Program-made: the position numbers and the translations under genes | Notes under the pieces: generated by a model | The model's database searches: none | The model's input: the letters and a program-made list of their open reading frames with translations, nothing else | What the model was told of the DNA's origin: nothing | In this document: positions 1 to 6,417 of the stretch, one piece after another | Layout of the letters: every line of letters begins with the position of its first letter | Numbering within the stretch: position 1 is the first letter of the stretch | DNA from: Deltaproteobacteria bacterium | GTDB taxonomy: Bacteria; Desulfobacterota_B; Binatia; UBA9968 | Length of the DNA: 7,392 bases | Assembly (NCBI GenBank): GCA_016193385.1 | Contig: JACPSF010000445.1 | Location: 1 to 7,392 of the forward strand | Direction: 5' to 3'

Positions 1-58
1 CACTTGGAGTGGCCTCCTTGTAGGGTGATTTGGTTGGTGTTGCAACTGCTTTATCCCC

Positions 59-64
59 TACAAT
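59..64 (+). promoter_or_regulatory. weak candidate -10 box (TACAAT) before the Mo hydroxylase genes
   Basis: TACAAT at 59-64 differs from the consensus TATAAT at one base and lies in the AT-rich leader before the iron-sulfur subunit gene. The only upstream match to a -35 box is TTGGTG at 34-39, with a 19-base spacer, which is longer than ideal. If used, transcription would begin near position 71 and leave a short leader before the open frame of the first gene. This rests on sequence match alone and could be chance in AT-rich DNA. Confidence 0.2.
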
Positions 65-148
65 GGCAGGCCATTTCAAGTTTTAAGGCCATTAGAAAAG
101 AAAAATTTTTGTCGGATTAGGGTTAATGGCGTCGATGAAGGGTTATAT

Positions 149-571
149 GTGGAGCCTTGGTGGACTTTATCCCGTGTCCTTCGAGAGGAACTGAACCTGA
201 TTGGAACCAAAGAAGGCTGTGGGGGCGGTCATTGTGGTTCGTGTACTGTCCTCATCGATGGCAAGGCGGTGATGAGTTGCCTCTATCTTGCCATGAAGGC
301 AAGAGGCAAGGACATTATGACCATCGAGGGCCTTGAGGGAGAAAACGGAGCGTTACATCCTCTGCAGGAGGCTTTTATCGAGCACTTTGCCGTTCAATGC
401 GGTTACTGTATCCCCGGGATGATCATGACTGCCAAGGCCCTGCTTGCTGAGAATCCAAATCCAACCGAGGAGGAGGTCAGGGCGGGGTTAAGCGGTAATT
501 TGTGCCGCTGTACCGGGTACGTGAAAATCGTCGAGGCGATTTTGTCTTCAGCCGAGAAAAAGGGAAACTGA
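149..571 (+). CDS. (2Fe-2S)-binding small subunit of a molybdenum hydroxylase (XDH/CoxS family)
   Basis: Electron-transfer subunit that carries electrons from the molybdenum centre of the large subunit encoded next to it. All eight cluster cysteines are present, numbered from the GTG start: C24, C29, C32 and C44 (CGGGHCGSC...C) form the plant-ferredoxin-type cluster, and C84, C87, C119 and C121 (QCGYC...LCRC) form the helical cluster. The family is usually about 150-165 residues; this reading gives 140. The GTG at 149 is the only ATG/GTG/TTG/CTG in frame after the stop at 26-28, but it is probably not the true start. The codons just before it (113-148) read RIRVNGVDEGLY, which runs into VEPWWTL and matches the first beta-hairpin of this family. 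No convincing ribosome binding site precedes 149. The real start may be a rare non-AUG codon such as ATT at 116, or the sequence may be damaged or contain an error. The family call is secure; the start is not. The large subunit follows after 106 bases. Confidence 0.93.
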   Translation: MEPWWTLSRVLREELNLIGTKEGCGGGHCGSCTVLIDGKAVMSCLYLAMKARGKDIMTIEGLEGENGALHPLQEAFIEHFAVQCGYCIPGMIMTAKALLAENPNPTEEEVRAGLSGNLCRCTGYVKIVEAILSSAEKKGN

Positions 572-608
572 AAAATAACCAAGCGATTGCGAAATAGTTT
601 TTCGATCC

Positions 609-636
609 AGTATCAAGGATCAAGTATCGAGAATCA
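609..636. repeat. 14-base imperfect tandem repeat in the small/large subunit spacer
   Basis: Two adjacent 14-base units, AGTATCAAGGATCA at 609-622 and AGTATCGAGAATCA at 623-636, agree at 12 of 14 positions. They sit in the 106-base non-coding gap between the two Mo hydroxylase subunit genes. Nothing shows a function. It could be a remnant of a short intergenic repeat family or a local slippage product. Confidence 0.5.
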
Positions 637-664
637 ATTTTATACGGGAGGCGCCGGGTATAAA

Positions 665-670
665 GAGGAG
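665..670 (+). promoter_or_regulatory. ribosome binding site for the large subunit gene
   Basis: GAGGAG at 665-670 lies seven bases before the ATG at 678, a good Shine-Dalgarno match at normal spacing. It supports this ATG as the start of the large subunit, and it agrees with family alignment because the protein then begins just before the usual VGKNVVRVDARTKVLGKDEY opening. Confidence 0.7.
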
Positions 671-677
671 TTTCAAG

Positions 678-3044
678 ATGACCGAACTCTCAGTCGTTGG
701 AAAAAATGTCGTCAGGGTTGATGCAAGAACGAAGGTCTTAGGCAAGGATGAATACTGCAGCGATATAAAGCTACCCGGCATGCTTCATACCAAGGTGCTG
801 GGGAGCCACTATGCCCACGCCAAAATTCTCAGCATGGATACTTCGGAGGCACAGAAGGTGTCGGGTGTCCGTTGTGTGGTCACGCAGAAGGATGCGCCGA
901 AGAAGTTGACGGGGATCATCATCAAGGATCTGCCGATATTGGCAAGTGGCGTGGTTCGCTATGTGGGTGAGCCGGTGGCGGCAGTTGCCGCGACAACCCT
1001 TGAGGCGGCAGAGCAAGCAATGGACCTGATCAAGGTCGAATATGAGGAACTGCCCGCCATATTTGATGTGGAAGAGGCGGCCGGGACAAACCCGCCGGTG
1101 ATCATTCACCCGGATTTTTCTAACTATAGAGTCATGTTGCCTCCTGAGAGGCTTTCCACTGAGAGGCCGAATGTGTTCACGCACATCAAGGTTTATAAAG
1201 GCGATACGGACAAGGGATTTGAAGAATCTGAGCTGATTGTGGAGAACAGGTTCGTCGCACCATCGATCCAGCATTGCGCCCTTGAGCCCCATGCGGTGGT
1301 CGTCCGTCCCGAGCCTGACGGCGGACTGACCCTGTTTACGGGGAAACAGGGGATAAGCCGCGTGAAGGAGGACATTGCTGCGACCTTCGGAATAGAGCCG
1401 CACAAGGTCAGAGTAAAGCAGCAATATGTGGGTGGCGCTTTTGGTGGCAAGGTGATCCTCTACGAGTATATCCCCACCTTGTTGGCCCTTAAGACCGGGC
1501 GTCCGGTCAAATGGGTGATGACCAGGGAAGAGGCGTCTGTGCTGGGTGGACCGCGAGAAGGGATGGTTCTTATTGTCAAAGACGGATTTAAAAAGGATGG
1601 AACCCTTGTGGCTAGAAAGATGGAAGTATTTGTGGATGGCGGCGCCTACGCAGAAAATATACCGGGGATAACCCGGAATTGCAGTTCCGTGGCAATTTGC
1701 ATGTACCGGATACCGCACCTGAAATGGGATGGTTACGCGGTTTACACCAATACCCCGAAAAGGAGCGGCATGCGTGGATTTGGTGTGAACGAAGTTGATT
1801 ATGCGATCGAATCGAGTATGGACATTGCGGCGGAAAAGCTGGGCATTGACCCGGTAGAACTGAGGCGGAAAAACCTGCTGAGGGAAGGTGAGCCGATGTT
1901 GAACGGTGAGATCACTCACAGTATCGGGGCAGCGGAGTGCCTTGACAGGGTCTGCGAATCAATAAAGCTGAAAGAGAAAGGCGCTCCAGAGGGGCCGTGG
2001 AGAAAGGGGAAAGGCCTGGCGCTGGGAAACAAGTACAGTACGGCGCGTACCCATTGTGGGGCAAGAATCCGGGTGACCGAGGACGAAAGAGTCGTCATCT
2101 ATCACGGCGCCGACGCCATAGGGCAGGGTGTCAACACAGTGATTTCCCAGATGGCGGCAGAAGAGTTCGGTATATCCCCGGACAAAGTGGATGTCGTATT
2201 TTCAGACACGGCCATCACACCCTATTTTGGGAATGGATCAACTTCGAGCAGAACAACTTTCAATCTGGGTAATGCTGTCCGTCGGGCCTGCGATGATGCA
2301 AAAAGAGAAATTTTTCAAATGGCGGGATGGAACCTGGATGCTCCTCCTGAAATACTGGACATAAGAAATATGGAAGTTTATGTCAGGACCCATCCAGACA
2401 GAAAAATTAAGGTGCGCGATCTATTCTCTCCCCACCAGAACAGGCCACCCCAAATCTCCAGTGGCGTTGGCGATGAAGCTGGGGAGATTATAGGGAAGGC
2501 CACCTACAGAATGGACGGCATTCCTGATGATCCAAGGACGGGTCAGATTGACCCTGTGCTCGCAAGGCAAGGACAGCGGTTCATGGCTTTCTACGCCTAT
2601 GTTGCTAAGGCCGTCGAGGTGGCAGTCAACATAGAAACAGGAGAGGTTAAAGTTCTTCGCTGTTATGGTGCGATTGACCTGGGAAAAGCGATAAACCCGA
2701 AGACTTGTGAACAGCAGTCAGAGGGTGGCATGGCGATGGGAATTGGCAGTGGCCTCCATGAGGCAACGTTGATGGAAAATGGGCGGGTGCTGAACCCTAA
2801 CTTTTCGGACTACAGAGCGCCTTTGGCAGCCCAGATGCCCTTCAATGAGAATATGAAGACGTTTTTCGTAGAATCCGCGCCACATAAAGATGGCCCTTTC
2901 GGGGCCAAGGGTTTTAGTGAGGGTGTCGTGACCGGGATGGAACCGGCCATAGCCAATGCCGTCCATAACGCCGTGGGAGTCAGGATAAAAGAGCTGCCTA
3001 TTACGCCGGAAAAGGTGATCAGGGCGCTTCGGGAGAGAGGATGA
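678..3044 (+). CDS. molybdopterin-binding large (catalytic) subunit of a xanthine dehydrogenase-family hydroxylase
   Basis: Catalytic subunit that hydroxylates its substrate with water-derived oxygen at a molybdenum-pterin cofactor and passes electrons to the [2Fe-2S] subunit upstream. At 788 residues it has the usual length of CoxL/XdhA-type chains. The N-terminal hammerhead domain starts at VRVDARTKVLGKDEY and includes VRYVGEPVAAVAA. Cofactor-binding motifs follow in the expected order: Q224, GGAFGGK at 252-258, MRGFG at 365-369, IGQGVNT at 481-487, a GNGSTSSR stretch at 518-525, and GAKGFSEG at 742-749. E748 aligns with the catalytic glutamate of the family. The chain ends in the family's typical LPITPEKVIRAL. 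The position after GGAFGGK is V259, where purine-oxidising xanthine dehydrogenases have glutamate, while R366 matches their conserved arginine, so the substrate is probably not a purine. Other possibilities are an aldehyde, aromatic acyl-CoA or N-heterocycle. No FAD-binding medium subunit or cofactor-insertion gene is in view. Membership is certain; specificity is unknown. Confidence 0.95.
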   Translation: MTELSVVGKNVVRVDARTKVLGKDEYCSDIKLPGMLHTKVLGSHYAHAKILSMDTSEAQKVSGVRCVVTQKDAPKKLTGIIIKDLPILASGVVRYVGEPVAAVAATTLEAAEQAMDLIKVEYEELPAIFDVEEAAGTNPPVIIHPDFSNYRVMLPPERLSTERPNVFTHIKVYKGDTDKGFEESELIVENRFVAPSIQHCALEPHAVVVRPEPDGGLTLFTGKQGISRVKEDIAATFGIEPHKVRVKQQYVGGAFGGKVILYEYIPTLLALKTGRPVKWVMTREEASVLGGPREGMVLIVKDGFKKDGTLVARKMEVFVDGGAYAENIPGITRNCSSVAICMYRIPHLKWDGYAVYTNTPKRSGMRGFGVNEVDYAIESSMDIAAEKLGIDPVELRRKNLLREGEPMLNGEITHSIGAAECLDRVCESIKLKEKGAPEGPWRKGKGLALGNKYSTARTHCGARIRVTEDERVVIYHGADAIGQGVNTVISQMAAEEFGISPDKVDVVFSDTAITPYFGNGSTSSRTTFNLGNAVRRACDDAKREIFQMAGWNLDAPPEILDIRNMEVYVRTHPDRKIKVRDLFSPHQNRPPQISSGVGDEAGEIIGKATYRMDGIPDDPRTGQIDPVLARQGQRFMAFYAYVAKAVEVAVNIETGEVKVLRCYGAIDLGKAINPKTCEQQSEGGMAMGIGSGLHEATLMENGRVLNPNFSDYRAPLAAQMPFNENMKTFFVESAPHKDGPFGAKGFSEGVVTGMEPAIANAVHNAVGVRIKELPITPEKVIRALRERG

Positions 3045-3077
3045 GCGCTTGAGGCTGCAACCAAAAGCTTATCTGCA

Positions 3078-3087
3078 ATCACGTGAT
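3078..3087. promoter_or_regulatory. perfect 10-base palindrome, possible operator
   Basis: ATCACGTGAT is a perfect palindrome in the spacer after the large subunit gene, about 150 bases upstream of the candidate -35 box of the receptor gene. Dimeric regulators often bind such sites, but no regulator gene is in the window. A single 10-base palindrome is weak evidence. Confidence 0.2.
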
Positions 3088-3231
3088 CCTAAGGGGATCT
3101 TAAGGAAGTTCTCAAATAAACCGGCCGGAACATTGATCAGTTAAGATTGCAGCCACCATTGTGCAAGAGCGGGGCTTTTAAAATAGCTGTAACGCCATGA
3201 CCAAACAGTCCTAAGCTTCGATACACACCTC

Positions 3232-3260
3232 TTGACATGACCTCGTGCCTTGTGATTCCG
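3232..3260 (+). promoter_or_regulatory. weak promoter candidate for the receptor-hyuA unit
   Basis: TTGACA at 3232-3237 is a perfect sigma70 -35 hexamer, 56 bases before the receptor start codon. The sequence at the expected -10 distance (GATTCC, about 3254-3259, after a TG) is a poor match to TATAAT, so the promoter would be weak, activator-dependent or absent. Confidence 0.25.
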
Positions 3261-3280
3261 TAACTACCTAGTTCCACTGC

Positions 3281-3285
3281 GGAGG
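3281..3285 (+). promoter_or_regulatory. ribosome binding site for the receptor gene
   Basis: GGAGG at 3281-3285 lies eight bases before the ATG at 3294. This supports that ATG, which also gives a well-formed signal peptide. Confidence 0.7.
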
Positions 3286-3293
3286 ATATTCCC

Positions 3294-4292
3294 ATGCAAT
3301 CGATGTTCGGAAGAGCTTTTTGTTTTTTCATAGTTCCGTTGTTCGTTTTTGTTGTCGGCCCCTCTGGTGCGGCGAACGCACAGCCGGCTAAGTCGATCAC
3401 GCTGCCGCAGACCATTACCATCGTGTTTGCCGGTGGGGCCGGGGGTGGCGGAGACGTGCAAGCTCGACTCGTAGCGCGGCACCTTCCGAAATACCTATCG
3501 GGGGGACCTACCATCGTTGTCAAAAATGATACTGGGGCGGGATTGCGAGCTGGCGTCCAGACGGTTTTCCGATCCAAGCCCGACGGTTCGGTAGTGGGAG
3601 GGAGCTACACTCCTTCGTCACTCGGAAATGAGGCGATCTACGGCGCTGAGGCAGGATATGATTTCAGCAAATTTGTGCTATTAACTTCGACCTACCACCA
3701 GCCTTACACCATTTCCGTCGGCCCGCAAACGCCTTACAAGAGCCTGGCGGACCTAAAAAAAGCCGGAAAACCCATCCCGTTCTGTAACGAAGGCGGCGGC
3801 ATCTCGCTTGCGTACACCGTGATTGCAGCTAAAGAGGCGGGGTTTTCTTACCGATCGATTCCCGGCTACCCTGGTGCTCCGGCCGCAGTAGCGGGGATGT
3901 TGCGTGGAGACTGCGAAGCGGTCTCTTACGGCATTGAGTTTACGCAGCGCTATCTGAAAGAGGGAGCCCGGCCCATCGCGGTCCATGCCCTTGAGCGACA
4001 CGAGATATGGCCGAACGTTCCCACTTCCAAGGAGCAAGGCTACCCGTTAGATCTCCAGATCAATCTGGTGCTTTACCTTCCCCCGGGAACACCCTCCGAA
4101 ATAGCCAACGCTTACCGGGAGGGGCTTAGCAAGCTTTACAAAGACCAGGAGTTCCTGGAGGCTGTTCGCAAAGCCAAGCTAACGCCCACTTTCGCTGACA
4201 CCAAAGAGACACAAAGGATTGTTTCTGAGCTGGCCAAGCTGTACTCGAAGTACGCGGCGGATCTCCGCGAGGCAGAAGCCAGAATCAAGTAG
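3294..4292 (+). CDS. Bug/TctC-family periplasmic solute-binding receptor
   Basis: Extracytoplasmic receptor of the tripartite tricarboxylate transporter type, which binds a small, usually carboxylated solute in the periplasm. At 332 residues it fits the family (about 320-330). Residues 1-29 form a Sec signal peptide: a short N-region with R7, a hydrophobic core of about residues 8-21, and an ANA cleavage site before Q30. No lipobox is visible, so the product should be soluble in the periplasm. The mature part opens with the family's glycine-rich ligand loop (FAGGAGGGGD, 45-54), then ARLVARHLPKYL, an NDTGAGLRAG stretch and a KPDG turn. It also has the late family motif IWPNVPTSKEQGYP. No TctA or TctB membrane gene is present, which is common for Bug proteins. 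It probably shares a transcript with the HyuA-like gene 17 bases downstream, so its ligand may be that enzyme's substrate (inference). A few receptors of this class act as sensors rather than in uptake. Confidence 0.92.
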   Translation: MQSMFGRAFCFFIVPLFVFVVGPSGAANAQPAKSITLPQTITIVFAGGAGGGGDVQARLVARHLPKYLSGGPTIVVKNDTGAGLRAGVQTVFRSKPDGSVVGGSYTPSSLGNEAIYGAEAGYDFSKFVLLTSTYHQPYTISVGPQTPYKSLADLKKAGKPIPFCNEGGGISLAYTVIAAKEAGFSYRSIPGYPGAPAAVAGMLRGDCEAVSYGIEFTQRYLKEGARPIAVHALERHEIWPNVPTSKEQGYPLDLQINLVLYLPPGTPSEIANAYREGLSKLYKDQEFLEAVRKAKLTPTFADTKETQRIVSELAKLYSKYAADLREAEARIK

Positions 4293-4298
4293 GCTGTC

Positions 4299-4304
4299 GG
4301 AGGG
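4299..4304 (+). promoter_or_regulatory. ribosome binding site for the HyuA-like gene
   Basis: GGAGGG at 4299-4304 lies five bases before the ATG at 4310, inside the 17-base gap after the receptor stop codon. It supports this start, which places the ATP-binding motif directly at the N-terminus as in the family. Confidence 0.7.
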
Positions 4305-4309
4305 CTTCC

Positions 4310-6376
4310 ATGAGTCGAGTCGCCATCGATGTCGGCGGAACGTTTACCGATTGCCTGGTTTTGGACGACCAGGGTCAGCTCAGCGATTTCAAGGCGCCCA
4401 CGACGCCGGAAGATCCGAGCCGGGGTCTGATGGAGTGTCTGGAAAAGGCCGCTCGCGCGGAGAGAAAAAGCGTTCGGGAGTTCATCCAGGGACTGGAGTG
4501 CATCATTCACGGGACAACGCTTGCAACGAATGCGCTTCTGACCGAAAGGGGCGCGAAAGTGGCGATGCTCACCACCGAAGGATTCCGAGACGTATCGGAA
4601 ATTCGTCGCGGCCTCAAGAACGTCCGCACCTCCATGTACAACGTCGCCGTGCCGCCATACAAGCCGCTCGTGCCGCGCTATCTCAGGCTTCCGATCCGCG
4701 AACGCACGCTCTTTACGGGCGAGGTCAAAACACCCGTTGACCTCGAAATGGCCAAGGCCGCAATCGAGCAATGCACGGCTGAAGATGTCCGCTCGATCGC
4801 GGTGTGTTTTTTGCATTCTTACGCTAACCCCGAAAATGAACGGCAGGTTGCGGAGCTTTGCCGCCAGAGCTTTGACGGCCGCGTGTACGTCACCGCCTCG
4901 CACGAAGTCGTTCCTAACTGGGGAGAATATGAGCGCTTCAGCACCACGGTGGTAAGCGCTTACATCGGCCCCATCGTTTCGGAATATCTCCTGGCGTTGG
5001 AAAAGCAGCTAGAAGAAAAAGGCCTCAAAGGAGGACTGCTGATGGTCCGCTCGGATGCCCTGGTTCAGTCGGCTGCCCACTCAAGGCAGCAGGCGGTCAC
5101 GCTGATCAATTCTGGACCGGCGGCGGCTCCAACCGGAGCGCTTTTCTGGGGCCGCTCCGTGGGGCATAACGATCTCATCTCGATCGACATGGGGGGAACA
5201 AGCCTGGACGTCTGCTTGCTGCGCAAAGGCGAGATCCCGACGACGACCGAAAGCTGGGTCGGCGATGAGCGGGTCGCCATTAAGATGGTCGACATCCACT
5301 CGATTGGCGCGGCCGGGGGTAGTTTGGCTTGGATCGATTCCCTGGGCCTCTTGCGCGTCGGACCCCAGAGCGCCGGGGCCATGCCCGGGCCGGCCTGCTA
5401 CGGTCGCGGCGGAGATAAACCGACCGTAACCGACGCAGACCTGATCCTCGGTTATATCCCGAAGGACTATTTCCTGGGTGGGGAAATTCCTCTCGATGAA
5501 GAACGGGCGCGCAGTGCGATCCGGTCCGTGGCGGAGCCTCTTAAAATGACCGAGACCCAAGCGGCACAAACGATTTTCCAGACCGTCAACTCGCTGATGG
5601 CAGACCAGGTGATTGAGATTTCCACCAAACGCGGTCTTGACCTCAGAGATTTTTCTCTCGCCGTGGGTGGGGGCGCGGGACCCGTGCACGCCGCCTATGT
5701 GGCAGAACTGCTGGGAATTCCGACCGTCATTATCCCCAAGTATGCGGCGCTCTACAGCGCCTTCGGGATGTTCGCGATGGATATGGGGCGCGAGTACTCC
5801 CGGTCATATATCGTCCGAGCCGACAAGATCGACCTGCAACGCATCGAGTCGCTGTATGAAGAGCTTGCGCAGCAAGCGATCGCAGACTTCAAAGAAGCGC
5901 ACACGGACACCTCTGAGATCGCCTTCACGCGCACGGCGGACATGCGCTACGCTGGTCAGTTCCACGAGATCGAGATTCCACTACCGGCGAGGTTCGACTC
6001 GCGGGATGACGTAGAAGGGGTCGTCAAGGCATTCCACGCTCGGCACAAAGAGCTCTACACGTTTAACTTGCCCTTTAGGGGGATCGATTTTCTAACCTTT
6101 CGGCTCAAGGCCACGGCCGCGCGCAAGTTTGATCTTCGGATCGTTCCGGTTCCCCAGGGAAGTAAGGATCCCAAGGGAGCGCTCAAACGGGTACGGCGAT
6201 GTTTCTTCGGCAACGATTGGGTGGAAACACCCAGCTATCAGGGCGACCGAGTGCTCGCCGGAAACATTATCCCCGGCCCGGCGATCATTGAGGAGAAGGC
6301 GACCACGGTTGTCATCCCCAAGGGTTTCACATGCACCGTGGATGCAGGCGGGAGTTACGTGCTAAGGACGAGCTAA
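4310..6376 (+). CDS. hydantoinase/oxoprolinase family protein, HyuA-type subunit
   Basis: Cytoplasmic ATP-dependent subunit of the family that includes N-methylhydantoinase A, 5-oxoprolinase and the acetone and acetophenone carboxylases. The HyuA part phosphorylates the substrate, and a HyuB partner completes ring opening or carboxylation. At 688 residues it has full length. The N-terminal phosphate-binding motif is AIDVGGTFTD (5-14), followed by HGTTLATNAL (67-76) and the ERGAKVAMLTTEGFRD stretch. The central actin-like ATPase domain shows IDMGGTSLDV (292-301), AMPGPACYG (357-365) with C363, and VGGGAGPVHA (452-461) just before IPTVIIPKYAALYSAFGM. The C-terminal beta-rich domain ends near GPAIIEEKATTVVIPKG. 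No catalytic motif is missing. The receptor gene lies 17 bases upstream, so the two are probably co-transcribed. No hyuB follows on this strand; the HyuB-like gene is convergent. The substrate (hydantoin, oxoproline, lactam, ketone) cannot be read from the sequence. Confidence 0.95.
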   Translation: MSRVAIDVGGTFTDCLVLDDQGQLSDFKAPTTPEDPSRGLMECLEKAARAERKSVREFIQGLECIIHGTTLATNALLTERGAKVAMLTTEGFRDVSEIRRGLKNVRTSMYNVAVPPYKPLVPRYLRLPIRERTLFTGEVKTPVDLEMAKAAIEQCTAEDVRSIAVCFLHSYANPENERQVAELCRQSFDGRVYVTASHEVVPNWGEYERFSTTVVSAYIGPIVSEYLLALEKQLEEKGLKGGLLMVRSDALVQSAAHSRQQAVTLINSGPAAAPTGALFWGRSVGHNDLISIDMGGTSLDVCLLRKGEIPTTTESWVGDERVAIKMVDIHSIGAAGGSLAWIDSLGLLRVGPQSAGAMPGPACYGRGGDKPTVTDADLILGYIPKDYFLGGEIPLDEERARSAIRSVAEPLKMTETQAAQTIFQTVNSLMADQVIEISTKRGLDLRDFSLAVGGGAGPVHAAYVAELLGIPTVIIPKYAALYSAFGMFAMDMGREYSRSYIVRADKIDLQRIESLYEELAQQAIADFKEAHTDTSEIAFTRTADMRYAGQFHEIEIPLPARFDSRDDVEGVVKAFHARHKELYTFNLPFRGIDFLTFRLKATAARKFDLRIVPVPQGSKDPKGALKRVRRCFFGNDWVETPSYQGDRVLAGNIIPGPAIIEEKATTVVIPKGFTCTVDAGGSYVLRTS

Positions 6377-6390
6377 TCGGAGCCACCTTC

Positions 6391-6417
6391 ATCTCTTGGA
6401 GATTCTCGAGAGGAGAT
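6391..6417. other. short inverted repeat in the hyuA/hyuB convergent gap
   Basis: ATCTCTT at 6391-6397 can pair with GAGGAGAT at 6410-6417 as a stem of seven pairs including one wobble. The loop contains the palindrome TCTCGAGA. It occupies most of the 40-base gap between the two convergent stop codons and touches the hyuB stop. No T-run follows on either strand, so it is only a weak candidate for a bidirectional terminator. Confidence 0.3.

Larger units (their letters stand above)
3045..3293. other. 249-base non-coding spacer between the Mo hydroxylase and receptor-hydantoinase modules
   Basis: I see no gene here. The stretch holds a perfect 10-base palindrome ATCACGTGAT (3078-3087). It also holds a 5-base stem with 5-base loop, GATCC-TAAGG-GGATC (3085-3099), and an 8-base palindrome CCGGCCGG (3121-3128). 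GATTGCAGCC (3145-3154) is complementary to parts of both GGCTGCAACC (3053-3062) and ATCTGCAATC (3071-3080). None of the hairpins has a following T-run, so no standard intrinsic terminator ends the large subunit gene. The length and structure suggest separate transcription of the two modules. Confidence 0.6.

Noticed and set aside
771..1919. Long open frame of 382 codons on the minus strand
   Set aside because: It is fully antisense to the large subunit, whose motifs are unambiguous. The peptide has biased composition (rich in H, R and L), no recognisable domain, and looks like a shadow frame.
3085..3099. GATCC-TAAGG-GGATC hairpin as an intrinsic terminator of the Mo hydroxylase genes
   Set aside because: The stem is only five pairs and no T-run follows, so it does not meet the pattern of a Rho-independent terminator.
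4136..4903. Open frame of 255 codons on the minus strand across the receptor/hyuA junction
   Set aside because: It overlaps two well-supported genes on the other strand and shows no domain, signal peptide or convincing ribosome binding site.
5081..5689. Open frame of 202 codons on the minus strand within hyuA
   Set aside because: It is antisense to the conserved ATPase core of the HyuA-like protein and shows no recognisable motif.
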